A stretch of DNA of 64,000 nucleotides from Balaenoptera acutorostrata (lineage: Eukaryota > Chordata > Mammalia > Artiodactyla > Balaenopteridae), in contig NC_080064.1 in the NCBI RefSeq assembly GCF_949987535.1, positions 46,705,937 through 46,769,936 on the forward strand, in the 5' to 3' direction. Shown piece by piece: positions 1 to 15,300 of the stretch (position 1 is the stretch's first letter; each line of letters starts with the position of its first letter). The translations under genes were made by a program, and so were the position numbers. The notes under the pieces are model-generated. The model had not been told where the DNA came from. It saw only the letters and a program-made list of their open reading frames with translations, and did no database searches.

Positions 1-177
1 GACAAATTGTGCATCTTCTTCTCCCCACTGAATCCCAGCATTTCTCAGTGATACAGTTCTGAAGGGGCAGGACTTGTCTGAGAGAAAAGGACATAATCGT
101 GCAAATCTATATGGGCCGAAGGCAAAACTTAATGATGTTACGTTCTTGTTTTGAACTTGAATATTATTGCTCAATAC

Positions 178-351
178 CTGCTCCATGGCATATGATGAAC
201 TAAACACGCCGCTGCTGCTGCTGCTGGAGCTGGTTGAGGAATCTGCAGAGCTCCCAGATGGGGTCCCACTGCCAGAAGTCTTTACTGTGAGGATCTGCTC
301 GTCAGAAAAGCCCAGCTGGTGGAGGAGCTTTTGATCTTTATTCACTGTCAG
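178..351 (-). CDS. USP24: USP24 exon 28 (174 nt), end of ubiquitin-like domain and Ser linker
   Basis: 58 codons, starting LTVNKDQKLLHQLGFSDEQI and ending SSSYAMEQ. It closes the ubiquitin-like domain (ILTVK strand) and continues into a low-complexity Ser run built largely on AGC codons. The acceptor follows a T-rich tract and ends CAG; the donor is GTATTG. Confidence 0.95.
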
Positions 352-3300
352 CTGTAAAAAGTGGTTTCTTAATTATTGAGAAGGAAAATACTGATATTAG
401 ACTAAAGTGCCACAAAATGTTTATTTACACCTACCAGACTATCATTTGTAAACATCTGTATACTATCCACTGGAGAACACAACTGCTTGGCTATCTTCCA
501 CCGGACACTCCCTATGGTTTCATTACTGTGAGCCTGTAAAATGAAATGAAACACTGTTCTGAGTAATTCACTTATTCATCAATTTAAACAACTATTAGCG
601 AGTATCTGTTATGTACCAGGCACTGTTCCAGAACCTGGGAACACAGCAGAGAACCCAAAGACAAGAATCCTGCCCTTGTGAGGCTTCCCTCCTGCAGTAA
701 TTAAATATTCTCTTCCATACTCCATCCCCCAGCATGCATGGAATGAAATCTCAAGTCCTTCTTCCACTGGAGTGTCTTCCACTCTTCCCCTTCTCACTGT
801 GCTCTAGTCACACCAGCCACTTTCCTTGTCACTGAATAAATCAAACAAACTCCCACCTCAGGACCTTTGTACCTGCTGCTCCCTTTGTGTGGAATGCTCT
901 TCCCCAGAAATGGCTAACTCTGTCACTTCATTCAAGTCTCTGTTCAAATGTGATCACCTCAGAGACCTTCCCTCTCCATTCTTACCTAAAATATGTCATG
1001 TATACCCATCTTATCCTGCTGTCTTTTTTTTTTAACCTTTATAACACTCATTATCACCTGATATTATGTATTTACTTATGAGTCTGCTTATACTCTATCA
1101 GCTTCCTTTCATTTCAGGTCTTTATTCTAAATTTGTTTTCCAAACAGCTTTTAGAATAGTCATTCATGCAGCTAAATCAACAACAGTGTTCAATCTCAAT
1201 CAACAGTGTTCTTATGAAAATAACATGACAATATGGAAATGGCTTCAGAGCTTAATGTAAACCTACCTCTACAGTGAAGGTATCTTTGGTAGACTCATAA
1301 GTAACATTAAGAGTTAAAAGATGTCCATGGAATGAGGCACCATGAGGTAGAATAGTTCGGGGAACAGAGTAAAAATCCTTGAAAAAGATACAGCAAGTCA
1401 AAAGATACAGCAAGTGAGATGCACAGCGCCACTGTTAAATGTCACAAAAATACACTCCTAACACATTGAGACTAATTATAGGATGATAAAGTTGCTTTAC
1501 AAAGAAGAGAGGCTTACCTCTATAGTGATCACATAGCGTTCTGCCAGAAGCAGCAATCTCTCAATTATTACAAGTTTAGTGGATCTATGAATTAAAAATA
1601 TTTTTTTTTGAAAATACTTGAAATGAACTGCTGACTTGAGCTCAATTTCAGTCTATTTCACCAAAACCACAATCACAATTAGCCCTCTCCGGTCAAAGAC
1701 TGAAATCTGCAAAGACTAAACTTCCTTTTCACTCAAGGGGGAGGTGGTTCAAGCAGGTCACAGCTGTCGCACACAGATGGAATATGGGGCAGAAGCCTGC
1801 CCCTCCCCATGTTTCCTTTCCTGTTCTTTTCTTTCTTCTTCTTTTTCTTTTTTAAACAGTTGTCCCATAAATAGAGGACCTGGGTCTCCTCTGGGTCTGC
1901 AGGCTTATTTGTCTACCAATCCACCAAGAATGAACGATCAGTGAGTTTGAATCTCATAATCTTACAACTAAGATATGCCACATAATTCTGTAAACACAAA
2001 GAATCTGACTAAGTTCTGAACTGCCTGAAATTTAGAAGACAAATGCAAACCATTAAGTATGCCACAAATGAGAGCTGCTGTTTGTTTTACTTAGCCTAAG
2101 AATGAGGCAGAAGAAAAGGACGAAAAAAATTGTTCATCTGGTTCAAGTGACTAGTCTGTATAGTTAAAACATACAATGTAAGAATTTGTTATCCCAAGGG
2201 TTTTCAAAGTACTTAAGAAATCAACACACATCAAGAGGCATAACCACCTCTGGAACAGAAAACACACAGCAAGGAACTGTGGCACTCTCACAGAATCTGA
2301 AAGTGAGACCTGAGGCCTCTTTTGGTTAGACTTAAGGAATCTTATCATTTGAAATAACAAGACTCCAACATTCAGCAGCTTGTACAGTCACAGCTCCACA
2401 CTTTATTAAACACTACATGTGTTAACACTAACAAATGAAAATCCAAGTGCCCTTAATTTAAATATTTACTATTCCAGAGAGTCTAAGTATTTTGTACAGG
2501 TGTATTTCTAAATCTGGAAAGTTTTCAGATTTTCTAACAATAAGTATGCTGATTAGCAGTACTGGAAATTTCACTTAAAAAAAAGTTGGTTAAACACATT
2601 TAACAGAGTTCTAAATTCTTTCAGTCTACGGGCAGAAACCAGAACTTGATATTCAGATGGAAAATCTTTAGGAAATATTTAAGTGCTTAACAAATGAATT
2701 GTTGAGTGAACTGTTTTATTTTGCCTCAATGATGAATTAAATCACAGACAGCACTGCAAACACTGTACAAATGAGAGAATAACTCTTCCTCCCATAAGTG
2801 GAACAATTATGGTCACTGAAAAGTTCTTTTAAGACTAGTGAATGAGAAAAACTACATGTTGTTCAAAGGCAACTCTGAAATTACATATTCTTAGTAACTC
2901 TGTTTAGGGTTTATAAAGAGAATATTTAAAAACTATCATGTGGTTTTGTTCTGTAATAGTCAAATATGAAATGATTCAGAATACAAAGCAGTTAGAAAAG
3001 ACAAACAAAAAGCATGCTTATTTAAAGAAGCAGCAGTTTGGAAATCCCAATCCAATAGTTTATAAGTGCATTTCTAGTCTGATTTGTCAGACAGACGAAT
3101 CGTTAAGGACCTAGGTCATAGATATAGACTACATTTTATAAACATGTAATTAGGAATTCTTAATGAAAGTCTATTTGAGATACACTTCCAAGAATGTGGG
3201 AATGCAAAAGTCATGTTAGTGTTCTTATCATGAGTTGAATCTATAATCACTTTCTGTCATTTTAAAAAGAGGTCCAAGAAGGTTGAGTTCTATTGGCGTC

Positions 3301-6300
3301 TTTCATATTAATAATGTATCACTACACAGTACTCAGCTCATTTAAAAAAAGAAGATAAAGAAGAAGAATGTGAGCAAGGATATTGCCTTGACTCCTCTTC
3401 TAAAGGATGGCTTTAAAAAGAAAGGAATATCCCCAACTGTGAATAAAGAGAAATAAATAAATACATACATACGTAAACACATAAAGCGGTTCCAGGAGTT
3501 GAAAAAGACTTTATGAGCACCAACCTCTAGGGGGCAGCAGAGTGAGGCACAGAGAGGGAGCCCTTCTCTGAGCACCTGCCAAGGTTTCCTGAGCATCACT
3601 GACTGGGGGGGGGGGATGCTTACCAGTAATGAAAGGCACATAAAACTCCGCAAAAGTATTTTAGTTACTTCAATCTAATGTTTCTAAATACTCATCTATT
3701 CTCCTTACTATATCAAAGACCTATAACACTGAACTCAGATTTCACTGACAACATCTGAAAATACTCAACACAACAATGTGATTAAGAGATGTCAGTTCAA
3801 AGTTTTAACACAAATATCTGGGGCTAAAGTTCTTATTAAAAATTATCTTGAAAAATGATTTTAAGTAAAACATTTTAACTATGATTATATCATAATGTAC
3901 AATATTAATCAATCATCATATTCCACTTCATTTTGCTTATGCAAAATAAAAAGAGGAAATGAACAATTAACTGAGATATCTCCAAAGGAAAGAAAAGATT
4001 CCAATTATTTTTTTTTTAAGCTGATCTACATTTAGGTGTCGCACATTCGTTGTAACTTCTGCAATCACTTACCTGTATGGAGACTGGACTGACGTGGCTA
4101 CCGTTGGCATGGCGGTTGCTGTAAGCATCTTTGTTGCTCTGGTCACAGCGTGTGTCAGAGTGGGGCCCCCAAGTGCTGAACTGGCTGCCTACGAAACAGA
4201 AAACCATCACTCTGTATCAGGGTTTCTCAACCTCAGCTCTATTGACATTTTGGGCTGGAAACTTTTTTTGTTGTGGAAGACTGTCGGGGACATTGTAGGA
4301 TGTTCAGTGGCGTCCCTGACTTCTATTCGCCACTCACCTACCGCTAGGTGCCAGTAGGACCCCTCTAGTTGTGACAACCAAAACGGTCTTCAGACATTGC
4401 CAAATGTCCCCTGGGAGACAACTGAGAACTACCATTCTACATGTGTTAATACTTACGTGGCCCCTCATTTAGGGATACCTGAGTACTTTAAATGTTTTTA
4501 TGATGGCATATGTGGATGGAAGTCACAACTTGGGAACTCCGTCCTGTACAGATTCATCACCAGCACATATTCATCATCGGAAAGTTTAACTTATGGAGAC
4601 AGTATTACACTGCAGGCTTCTAGTGGACAAAGACACCCAACACTACACACTACTGAGTGTGCTGCTATGGCCTTTAATAGCATTTATGATATAAACAAAG
4701 TGACACATGTGGAAGGATGGGAAAAGAAGCAAGTGCTTGTATAAAATTTCTGGACAGAAAAAGGAGAAAAAGAATCTATCAGAAATGTGGAAAGTACAGT
4801 AGACCTATTTTCTGAAGACAGTTTCTATACCCCAAAGGGGGTTGGGGTGGGGTGGGGTGGGTGGGTGGAGCAGGGAAAAGGGATGGGGAGGGAGAAGGAA
4901 GGATTTCCTGTAAAATACACTTCTACATTGTGGGCATTAGGGCAAATGCCTGTTCCCTATGTCCACAATACGGTACTGCTAGCAAATTCTTTCTGTAGGA
5001 TCCAGCTACAAATATCAACATTATACATGATCTCAAAACACAAAATTATAAAAGGAAAAAAACCCCAAAGCATTTATTTCAAAAACAGGTTAAATAAAAT
5101 TTGCTACTCACTTCTAATCTTGTGTAGCAATCAGCAATGAATTTCTTATGTAATGATACAGAATCCTAAAAGTAAGAGGTATATGGAAATTAAAATTAGT
5201 CTAGCATTTAGTTGTAATCATCATTAAGGATAAAATGTCAAAATAAAGAAGCCCGACTTTCAGGCATGCCAACTTAGCAATTAAAAATATATTATTTTCT
5301 GCTTTTTTGTGTACCTTCTTTCCTTAAATACCCACCTTCTTTAACCTAGGATTTAGATTAATGTAACTGTAGTTTATGATTAACTGAATAGCTTCATTAG
5401 CAATTTCTTCATCAGGTGATTCCATGGCTATTTTCCAAATGAAATCCATTCCTATCAATTCCAGCTTTTCTACATACTGTTCAAAAGAAAGAAAAGTATA
5501 CAGCACACCAAGGTCACAAAATTACAATTATTTTCTGCTACACTGTAACTCCACACCTCTTCAAGTTCAAAATGAATTAAGGCTGCAAAAACCAAGCTAC
5601 ATATGAGAACATCATTATACTGATGTGGAACTTTAAAACAAGAAACAACCAACAGAAACACTGGGCAACTTCCACGGAACCAAGACAGATATGGAGATTT
5701 TTCTCCAGACGTTCCTAAACCTAAGCTAGAACTCTACCCAGATGGGCTACTAAAGCAGGAACAAAACAGGAATAATATGGGCAGCCTCTTCAGGAGCTTT
5801 TCTTCAAAGGAAAGAGAGTCAGGTTAGAGGTAGTTACTAATCCTTGGGGCTCAATCTGGTCTTCTCAAAGCTCAGTTAGAAATGGCAGGATCCAGGCCTT
5901 ATAAGATCTTGTTAAAATTCTTACCACCTAGGAAGTCAGGTCATGAATGAAACAGACTTGGAAAAAGACTTATTTTTTGCCTTTCTTTTTTAAGGTGCTC
6001 ACGTAAATATAAACGTAAGCTGTATACATTCTACAGGTCCTCATTTTCCTGCTTCCTTGTCTGTTCTTAAAAATTTCCCCCCAAATCCTTGCCACTGCGA
6101 TCCCAGAATTGAAGATTTTGGTACTTTTTCAGGTACATGTGAATTGCTAGATCTGAGAGATTGGAAGCTTGGCTGGAACTATCCCTGCTCCACGTTCACC
6201 CAGCCACAGGAGGCCGCTGGCTGCCCCAGATCAGCAAGAAGCAAAGAGGGGCCTGAGAAGTCACCTGTGTGGGAAACGGAGCCTCCTCACACTCTAAGAG

Positions 6301-9300
6301 AAGCTCCCTCGTCCATGCAGAAGACCGCAGTCAAGGAGGTGCCCATGCTTTTTAAAAAAGAACCTCATGTCTTCTCTCAATTAGAACACGTTTTTTGCTG
6401 AATGTCAAGTTTTACTAGATTTTCCAAATTTTCTAGATTTGAAAACAATGTTACTTACCAATTGAGCTCCTTGTCTTTTCAATCGATGATCACAGAGATT
6501 CACATTTTCAAAAAAAGTCTTAAATAAGTTAAAACCTGAAATTATAGAATGTCTGATAAATTCATGCACTCTAGGTACCACAGATAATCAATGAAAAGAC
6601 AAAGTATATCAAGAGCTAAAACTATAAAACTCTTAGGACAAAACATAGGCACAAATCTCCAAGACCTTGAATTAGGCAATAGTCTCTTAGATATGGTATG
6701 AAAAGCACAAGCAACAACAATGACAAAAAAATAAATAAACTTCATCAAAACTAAAAGCTTTTGTGCTTCAAAGGACTACCAAGAAAGTGAAAAGCCAACC
6801 CACAGAATAGGACAAAACATTTGTAAATCACATATCTGATAAGGAGTGAATATGCAGAATATATAAACAACACTTACAACTCAAAAATAAAAGGGCAAAT
6901 AACCCAATTTTAAAACGAGAAAAAGATTTTTATAGACATTTCTCCAAAGGTGATATATAAATGACCAATAAGCCCATGAATGGATGCTCATCATCCTTAG
7001 TCATCAGGGAAATGTAAATCAAGCCACGAGATACCATGTCATAACCACTAGAATGGCTAAAAAAAAAAAGACAGTTTATAATAATTATTAGAGAAGATGT
7101 GAAGAAATCAGACCCTCATATACAGCTGGTGTGATTATAAAATGCTGTAGCCACTTTGCAAAACAGATAGGCAGTTCCTCAAATGTCAACTATATGATAC
7201 ATCAATTCCACTCCTAGGTATATAAAAACTTGTATATGAATGTTTACAGCAGCATTATTGATAATAACCAAAAGTGGTGACAACCCAAATGACCATCAAC
7301 TGATGAATGGATAAACAAAATGTGTTATTGCCATACGATGAAATATTACTCAGCCATAAAATGGAATGAAGTTCTGGTACGTGCTAAAACCTGGGTGAAC
7401 CCTGAAAACATTATGTCTCAGCATGATAAAAGAAGCCAAATATTCATACAAAAGGTGACATATTATATGGTTCCATTTATATAAAATGTCCAGATTAGAA
7501 TAATCTATAAGGACAGAAAGTAGATGAGAGGTTGGGGAAAGGGGAGAATGGAGAGTGACTATTACATGGTTTCTTTCTGGGGTGATGGAAATATCCTGAG
7601 ATTAAAAATGGTGAAGGTTGAACAACTTTGTGAATATACGAAAAGCACTTATTGTACACCTTAAAAAAGTAAATTTTATAGCACGTAAAATACATATCAA
7701 TAAAAAAACTCAAAAGAAACAACTGAAAAGAGGCTTTCTATACTTTGACAAATCTTTACCTTAAATGAATCCTTTTTGTACTAAGTAATTTCATGAAAAG
7801 ACAGCTTAACAATTATTACCCTATATAATTTAAAAATACCATTCATGTAAAAAGAAATTTATCTGTGTATATAAACATATGTATATATAGCTATGTCTTT
7901 ATATGCATAAGGCAAAGTCCAGAAGGATATCCCAAACTGGTTAGCTGCTTCTGAGAGTGGGCTGAGAAGAAAAGTATAAAATTCTTAAAGAACTGAAAAA
8001 ATGATTTTAAGGTTTTTTTCCCTACCATTCATAGTGATTTCATATGACTCCAATTTAAGAATCTTCTCCTTGAAGAGCTGCTGCTGAACATCACTCTCAA
8101 GATCATGCTGCCCTTTTGTAAACCATTCAAAACACATCTGCGGATCAAGACAAATATCACCCTGTAACTAAAGTCCATTTCAGACAAATACATATTCCAA
8201 ACTGGGAAAGCAAAGATAAATTATTTTTAATTCTTTAGAAATTTATATTGCCTTAATACCACTCAAAACTGAATTGGTTGTAACTCTGGAACTAAATAAA
8301 GCAGTTAATTACGGCCATCTTTCCTCTAGATAATGAAAATATATATTCATGCTTTTCACTCAATTGTTACACTTTGGTTTTTCCACCAACATTTATTAAT
8401 AAGCCTTACTATGTGCCAGGCACTGTGCTAGGCACTGTCACATACTTAGTCCTTTCAATAATCTTATGATGCAGTTAACACTATTCTACAAAATGAGATG
8501 AGGAAACAGCCATTCACTGTTAGAAAACGTCAAAGCAGTGTGGTGCTCCTGGTTTAATCTATTTTCAGCTGTGTAACTGTAGTTCTAAAGATCTGTCTAG
8601 GTATCAGTTCCTTCTTTAGTGTTTCCGGGATACAACATCATTATAGGAACTCAAAGTTTTCTACTGGTTAACTTAAAATTAGTTTCATGGGAGGGAAAAA
8701 AATACTAAAAGACACACCAAGAATTCTTTTGCTGTACTCATTTGGCTGAATTTGGTTTTATCCAGAATGGTATCAGACTTAACCAAAGATCTCACACACT
8801 AGTCTATATCACAGATATATATTATATAAAATATCTTTTCAACACTTACAGTTCCTAGCCTATTAGTATAAATGTGTGCTTAGTAAATTGAAGAGTGTTT
8901 AGAATTGAAGATGTGAGACACACAAAAATGTGAGATGCACACAAAAAAGTGAAATACTATTAAGTTTCAGTGCTGTCTTACTTCATCCACAATATCTTCT
9001 TACCTCTCTATCTAATTCACAAACATCCTGGCCAGTCACAAGACACTCCCAGATTTCCTTGGCACGATTCCAACCCAGATACAGAGTAGCTTCTTGCAAG
9101 AAAAATGCCAGAAATTTTAGATGGGCCTCTAGATACTGGAAAAAGAAATAATGCTAATTAGTTAACTCCAGGCATTCATATGTAAAAGCAAAATTAAAAA
9201 ACCAAAAAAACTTTGAAATTAAACCAATAGTTTTACCTAATGCTTTTTCATATAACTTAGGGTAAAGTAAATGTGAGAAATCTGTTTACAAGTTGACAAT

Positions 9301-12300
9301 ACAATGTAGCAGAAACTACTTGAAGTCTAACACAAACTCAGTTGACTTTAGATGCCCAAAAAATACAATTTCGGCAATCTCAGAGTAAAATACCACAACA
9401 CAACTGGTGAGTTAAGGTATTTTTCTATTTTTTTATAAACAATATTACTAACCACTAGATTTGAAAAACAAAAGCCATTAGCCACAGAACTGACAGTTAT
9501 TATTTCTGATCAAAGACAAGAAAAGATGTTTATTTTTATTACCATATCATATGCAGTTATCTTGGGTGATTTACTGAAAGATTTACAAGATTTACCCACA
9601 AATATCAATTTTCTGAACTTTTATTTTGAGGTGATTATAGTCAAGATACAAAAATGTTCCATTATGACAAAGACACCTCATGCTACCTCTTTAGAGTTAC
9701 TCCCAATAAATATTATTTTTATAGTTCAAGTGCAAAAAGGCCAAATGAATGCTGTAAATCATGAAACAAAAGCACAATGCCAGATACCTCCCGATAAGTG
9801 TATCGGCCATCCACTAGTGTTGAACCAGTTAAGCCTCCAGGTCCAGCCACGGCTGCTGCAAGCCGATGACAAGCTATCAAACTTCCCGTTACCAATTTCA
9901 CTATTTCAAAATTTTTCTTCAAGTCTTGAATAATGCTCTTGGAGAAAACAACAAAAAGAAAAATGGTATGAGAACGTGCAGTTATTTTATCAGTTTAATA
10001 CAAGCTTCTATTTTAGCACGTAGTTGAGGAATAGCAAACACAGAAAGTTTTTCACTCATATTTCCTACATAAAAGTAAATAAAATCAATCTGGTATGTAC
10101 ATTTACTAGGGAATTACTATAGAATTAATAAACTTCCCTGGTAAATTTCTGCTTCTAAAAGGGATTCTTAAAAAAAAAAAAAAAGTCTTTCAAAAGAACT
10201 ATTTCACTTCTTGCATACTTTTCCAGATCTTTCTTCCCAAGTCTATTACATTGAGGAAGCTCTAGCTCCTTAAGCAAACTAATGTTTTCACAATACAAAA
10301 TAAGTCTTTGAATCTTTTCAAACTAATTTCTAAAATACCATTAACTTTTAAACATTGGCTTACTTTGTAAATTAAGGAAATAAAAAATAAATGTTAGGGA
10401 TATATCAAAGGAAAAGCTCCATAGAAATGAAAGCAGAATGATGTTTAAATTCAAGATTATTAAGTAATATAAATGAATTACATTAATAACCATAAAACCG
10501 TAATACAGTCACTACAAAACTCAGCAATCTTTTGATGTTTGTTATTATAAAAGGTTATGCAAGTAATTGTATAATAATCAAATATAACTATACTCTTACC
10601 TTGTCTTGCTTTTGATAGGTTTGTTTTATGAATGAGCGGGTGATTTCATGTAGCTGACGCAAAGCTGGTACTACCCATACAAACTGGGGATTATTAAGTT
10701 GAGATGACTAGAGTTAAAAAGAAGTTACATTAGTTAAATTTAGAAATAAATAGCAGATTAAATTTATTAGCTATAAAAAATTTCCAAGTCAATTAGGTTT
10801 TATTGTTACACATTCTATTATTTTTCTCTTCACATCGCTCATTTATAGTTTATCTCCATGCACTCATAATTCAGTCTTCAACTTCTTATTCTGCATGCAA
10901 TCCTAAAGCCAAGAACTGCAAACAGGAGTGGATGTGAAGTGATAGTAAATGTATAGGGGTACATCAGCAAAAAACAGACGACAAGGAATTAGCAACTTCA
11001 GAGGATAGATTAAGTAGCACAGGCTGCTAGGATATGTTGACGTAATAAAATAAATTGATGGCAAAAGCTTAACTTGGATGATACTGAACTGGCTGATAAG
11101 TAAAATGGTATAAAAATATGGTTTTCTACAATTACATGATTAAGATACCAATGATATGATCAAGATACTAATAGTGGTTTAAATGTTAAAGAAAATATCC
11201 ATGGTCTGCTTGTATTTCCTAGTTAAAATGATTTTATGAGAGAATTCTACTTTTATTAATTATTACAGCCACTTCACACTTATACTTCATATTTTTCAAA
11301 ACACTTGCAAATATGTTGTTTCTGAAACTGGTACATGACAGTCCAGATCTTCAAGTACATATCTGAAAAGTCTGACGTTCATGCGATACTCTTTAAAAAG
11401 AGAATTGCTTTTGAATAAATAGCATCTTTCAAACTATGAGATTTCATTATAAAGGTTGTAGGAATGTCAGATTAAACACTATCGATCAATTGATAAGTAA
11501 CTCTCTAAAAAACTGAGCAACAGTTTAAGTCCTTAGCTTTTACTTTAAAAACTGTATTATTTTTTTAAAGCCTTGCTTCTTTAAGTCTTTCTGTAAGATG
11601 AAGATGCCTATGGGGCAGAAAACTACTTTTGATGTCATTTGCAGAAAAATATCGTACTACTAAATACGTAAATGTGAGAGAGCTACTGCCTAAATAATAC
11701 TGGCTTTCCTAGAGATTAGCCAATCAATCAGCAAATACCGTATTTCCTGGATTCTAAGATATAGGTTTTATAAATTTTAACATTTCTGAAATGGACACTT
11801 CTTACAACTGTATCAAAGAAATTTACCAGCCACTAGGCATAGGAGTAAGTTTAGATATACCTGTCCTTACGTGAGTATGTGCAAACTTAGCTGTTTACAA
11901 AAGGTATCTGTTCATCTACCCATCATTTCTGCTGTTACGTGGCATAGTTCGCACCAAACAAGGATGGCTTTTTAACTTAAATGTAGATCACTGATTTGTT
12001 TCTTGGATGCTATCAAAAAGATTACACTATGATATAGCACTGACTAGCCTGTCGTGTCCATCAATTCAATTAAAAAGCAAAGAATAACTGCCAGTGGTCT
12101 CGGACTAAAGTGTTTTCCAGAGCCAGGAGAACTTGGTGTGACAGACTCATACCCTGTGAAGGGCTATATCACTTGGCGTTAAACGTCTCTCTGTCCAAAG
12201 CTGCACCTTGATTCAAGAGAAACTGTTTAACTTGTAGTATATACAACTTAATGAAAGAAAAAAGCAGCTTGAGTTTTACAAAAAAAGACAAGGACACAAA

Positions 12301-15300
12301 ACTCCATATTCTTCAACGTGCCTCAAAATTCTACAATCTTAAAGATTTCAAAGAAGTCCAAAGCACTACACTAGATAATGAAAAGCGGTGTGCCACAGTG
12401 AGGCTGTCCATACTGGATGAAACCTGTGATGCATGTTGCAATCGCTGGCATCTTAGAATCAGAGAAATAAGGTATGTGTTAAAGGCCAACTTCTTGCAAG
12501 ACTAGCTAGAATATTTCTGCTAGGATATAAAAGTTGCAAAATGACAGAGATTAAAATTCTAAGGCTTAAGTCCGAACTCATACCTTCCAAAAGGATTACA
12601 AACATTAGGATATAAACCCTTTAGTAAATAATCAGGTATATTAAAAAGTATCATGACCAATTAAGTCAATTATGGTTAGATTATTTTTTTAACATTGAAA
12701 ATTACCCTTTAGAATCTAAAAAGTATTTCTGATATAGCCTTTCTAAAGTTTAGCAAACAAAACAGATGTTATTTATTCCATCATATCTATAACATTATGT
12801 TGTTATGTTATAAGAAAAATTTAAATTACTCTTCTCCATTTATAAAAGGGGCAGAAGACTATGGTGAACAATTAAAACGAACATATCTGATAACGTCTGA
12901 TAATGAAGCTGAGGTTTCATAAGTAGGAGTTAATGGTATACCCAAATTAGACTCCTAATGTTAGATGAAGCTGTAGAGGTCAACTAGTTTAGCCTGCAAA
13001 CCTGTGCCTAAACTTTCCTTATTCATTTTTGTTACAAAACTTGTCTTCTAGTGTTTCCAGTGATGAGGAACTCAGGAGGCAGTGCATTCTGTGTCAGACT
13101 GTTTTCATAGGAAGTTCATTGATCTATCATATTGCAACATGCCTTCCCATAACTTCTTAGGAGACATAAAAAGTAAGTTGAATCAAACTTCTATAACAAT
13201 CCTCTAAGTCGCTGAAAAAGCTTTCCTATTCTTTCTTGAGCTCTCTCTTCTCAAGGTTGAATATCCCAGTTCTTCATCTGCCTTGTTTTACCAGACCTAG
13301 CCATTTACCTAGAACCAAGTTCAAATTTTTACATGGGTGGACATTTAAAAAGTATTTCCTCCTGTGCTAAGCACATCACTGTGAGGCTGTACTGAGGGCA
13401 TCTTGCTGCTTTTACTTTCAGTTGTATGTTTTGGCAAGTGGAGGCCCCTCAGGTATGGGTAAGTAACGATTTTAGTGTCCTCACAGAGGAAGGGGAAGAG
13501 GTAAGAGGAAGGGAGCCAACATTTATTGAAAGGCTGCTGGGCACTGTGCTAGGAGGCCTTCATATAATGACTTAAGGAATACACAAACACCACTAATTGA
13601 GTAAAAATGACTTTTTTTGGTTTAGTAATATTTTTTTGGATGAGTACATTTAAACTTTTTAATTGAAGTAAAAAATAAGTGCAATAAGAGGGAAAGGGTT
13701 GGGGGCAGACAGTGGAAGGTATAAAGGAAGCAAAGGAAAGAGGACCAAGGAAGCCAAGGGTATCCTGGCAGAATCTACAGAAATAAAGTTGAGAAATAAA
13801 GGTCAGAATTTCTGAACACAATAATGGAACTTGGGAATTTTAAGAGTGTCAAAAGCAGAGGGAAAGGGAATCAGTTGGAGGAGTAGAGGTAGCTGGGGGG
13901 TGGGAGGGGAGTAAGAGGTGGGTGATCTTGTCTTACCCTTTGCTTAGTTTCTGTGTAGCCTGGCAGGGAGACATAATTCCCAGTCAGCCCACCTTGCTGC
14001 CTGGCAGGAAAGGGCATAGCATAGAAAAACACCTTTAGTGGCAGTATATAACTCAACCCCCTGCCTGGAGTCATATCGGGGGCTTTGATCTTCCCACTGC
14101 CCCCCTTCAGCCATGTGTACTTTAAGAGAGTATCTACAAAAGCACTCAGTCAACTGAAAAGTGCTATGTAAATGCAAGTTATTATTATTTGAAATGAAAG
14201 AATGGTACATCAGAATTTCTTTACTGGGAGCAGTGGGATACAAAAAAGGAAGAATGTTCCTTTCAAGACTCACAAAATGACTCCAAAATTCTCCCTGTTA
14301 CTTTTTGAGTTTTGTTATCAAACAACAGACATGAATGAAGCGACTGCAAAGAGAAGCAATAAAGATGCAGCGATGCTACCGGCTAGAAGGGCTAAAGTAT
14401 TGCTCAGCTGTAAATGTAACAAGGAAGGAACAGGGATCAGGAAGGAATTTTCTGGTTTCAAAAGCCATTTCCCTGGAGGGAGGAAAAAGTCCCTTCAGCT
14501 TTGACCTTCATACCTATAAAGAAATGTATCTGTTACTGTGAAGAAAAGACCATTTTCTATAGATACCCTTTCCCTCTTACTATTACTATTGAAAGATTTA
14601 AACTTCTTAAATAACTCTGGATGAGTTTCAATCATAAAGATAGAGGGTGCTAAATTATCTGAATCACTGAGCTGAGAAAACTGGGAAAATTCAAATTGTA
14701 TCTGACTAGAAAGAGAGCAATGTTGTTGAATTAAAGGAACAATTAATCATAACCTGAGCATTACCAGCTCCAGTTTGTGAACGATTTTAATGTAGAAAAT
14801 TCACTTGATCAAATTTCAATGTCAGAAATATAACACACAAAGTTCTTAAATGTCCCCAACTAAACTTTATGACCAAGCATAATTTAAGAGAATAAAAGCC
14901 TACTGAGTCACCAAGGCCGCTTAGCAAGAGCTGAGTCTCTGAATTTACTAATGCAAATTAGCAGTATTCAAGATCCTTTAAAGAAATACTTACTAGGAAA
15001 GCCAAGAAATATGTTTTACCAATGAAATTCCTAAGCCATTAGCTATTTACTAAAATCTTTTCTTATGATAACACTGAAATGAAACCCCTCTCGCTGCTAG
15101 GCTTTGTTTCATCTGGGCAACCTGAGGGCCTGCGTGGGAGGAGGACATGCTCTGATCAGGGCTGCTGCAACCACGGAAGCAGGCTCCGGCGAGCAGCTAC
15201 GGACTGCAGCAACAGGAGAGCTACAACCATCACTACACATGCTGCTACCCACCCTTTCAAAGGACAGTCCTTAAGTCCACAGTCACCTGGAGGCAAAAGC

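Noticed and set aside
4397..5140. Open frames on the plus strand across exon 23 and intron 23
   Set aside because: They overlap MER20 and the reverse strand of real USP24 exons and have no protein features.
6057..6401. 114-codon open frame in locally GC-richer intron 21
   Set aside because: No known family, no initiation or splice context, antisense to USP24. Probably chance or an old repeat remnant.
11740..12050. DNA-transposon-like motif 'accgtatttcctggattcta'
   Set aside because: I could not find a matching second terminus or a family I could name.
12251..12505. 84-codon open frame in intron 16 on the plus strand
   Set aside because: No recognisable domain, splice context or similarity. 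The length is compatible with chance in AT-rich sequence.
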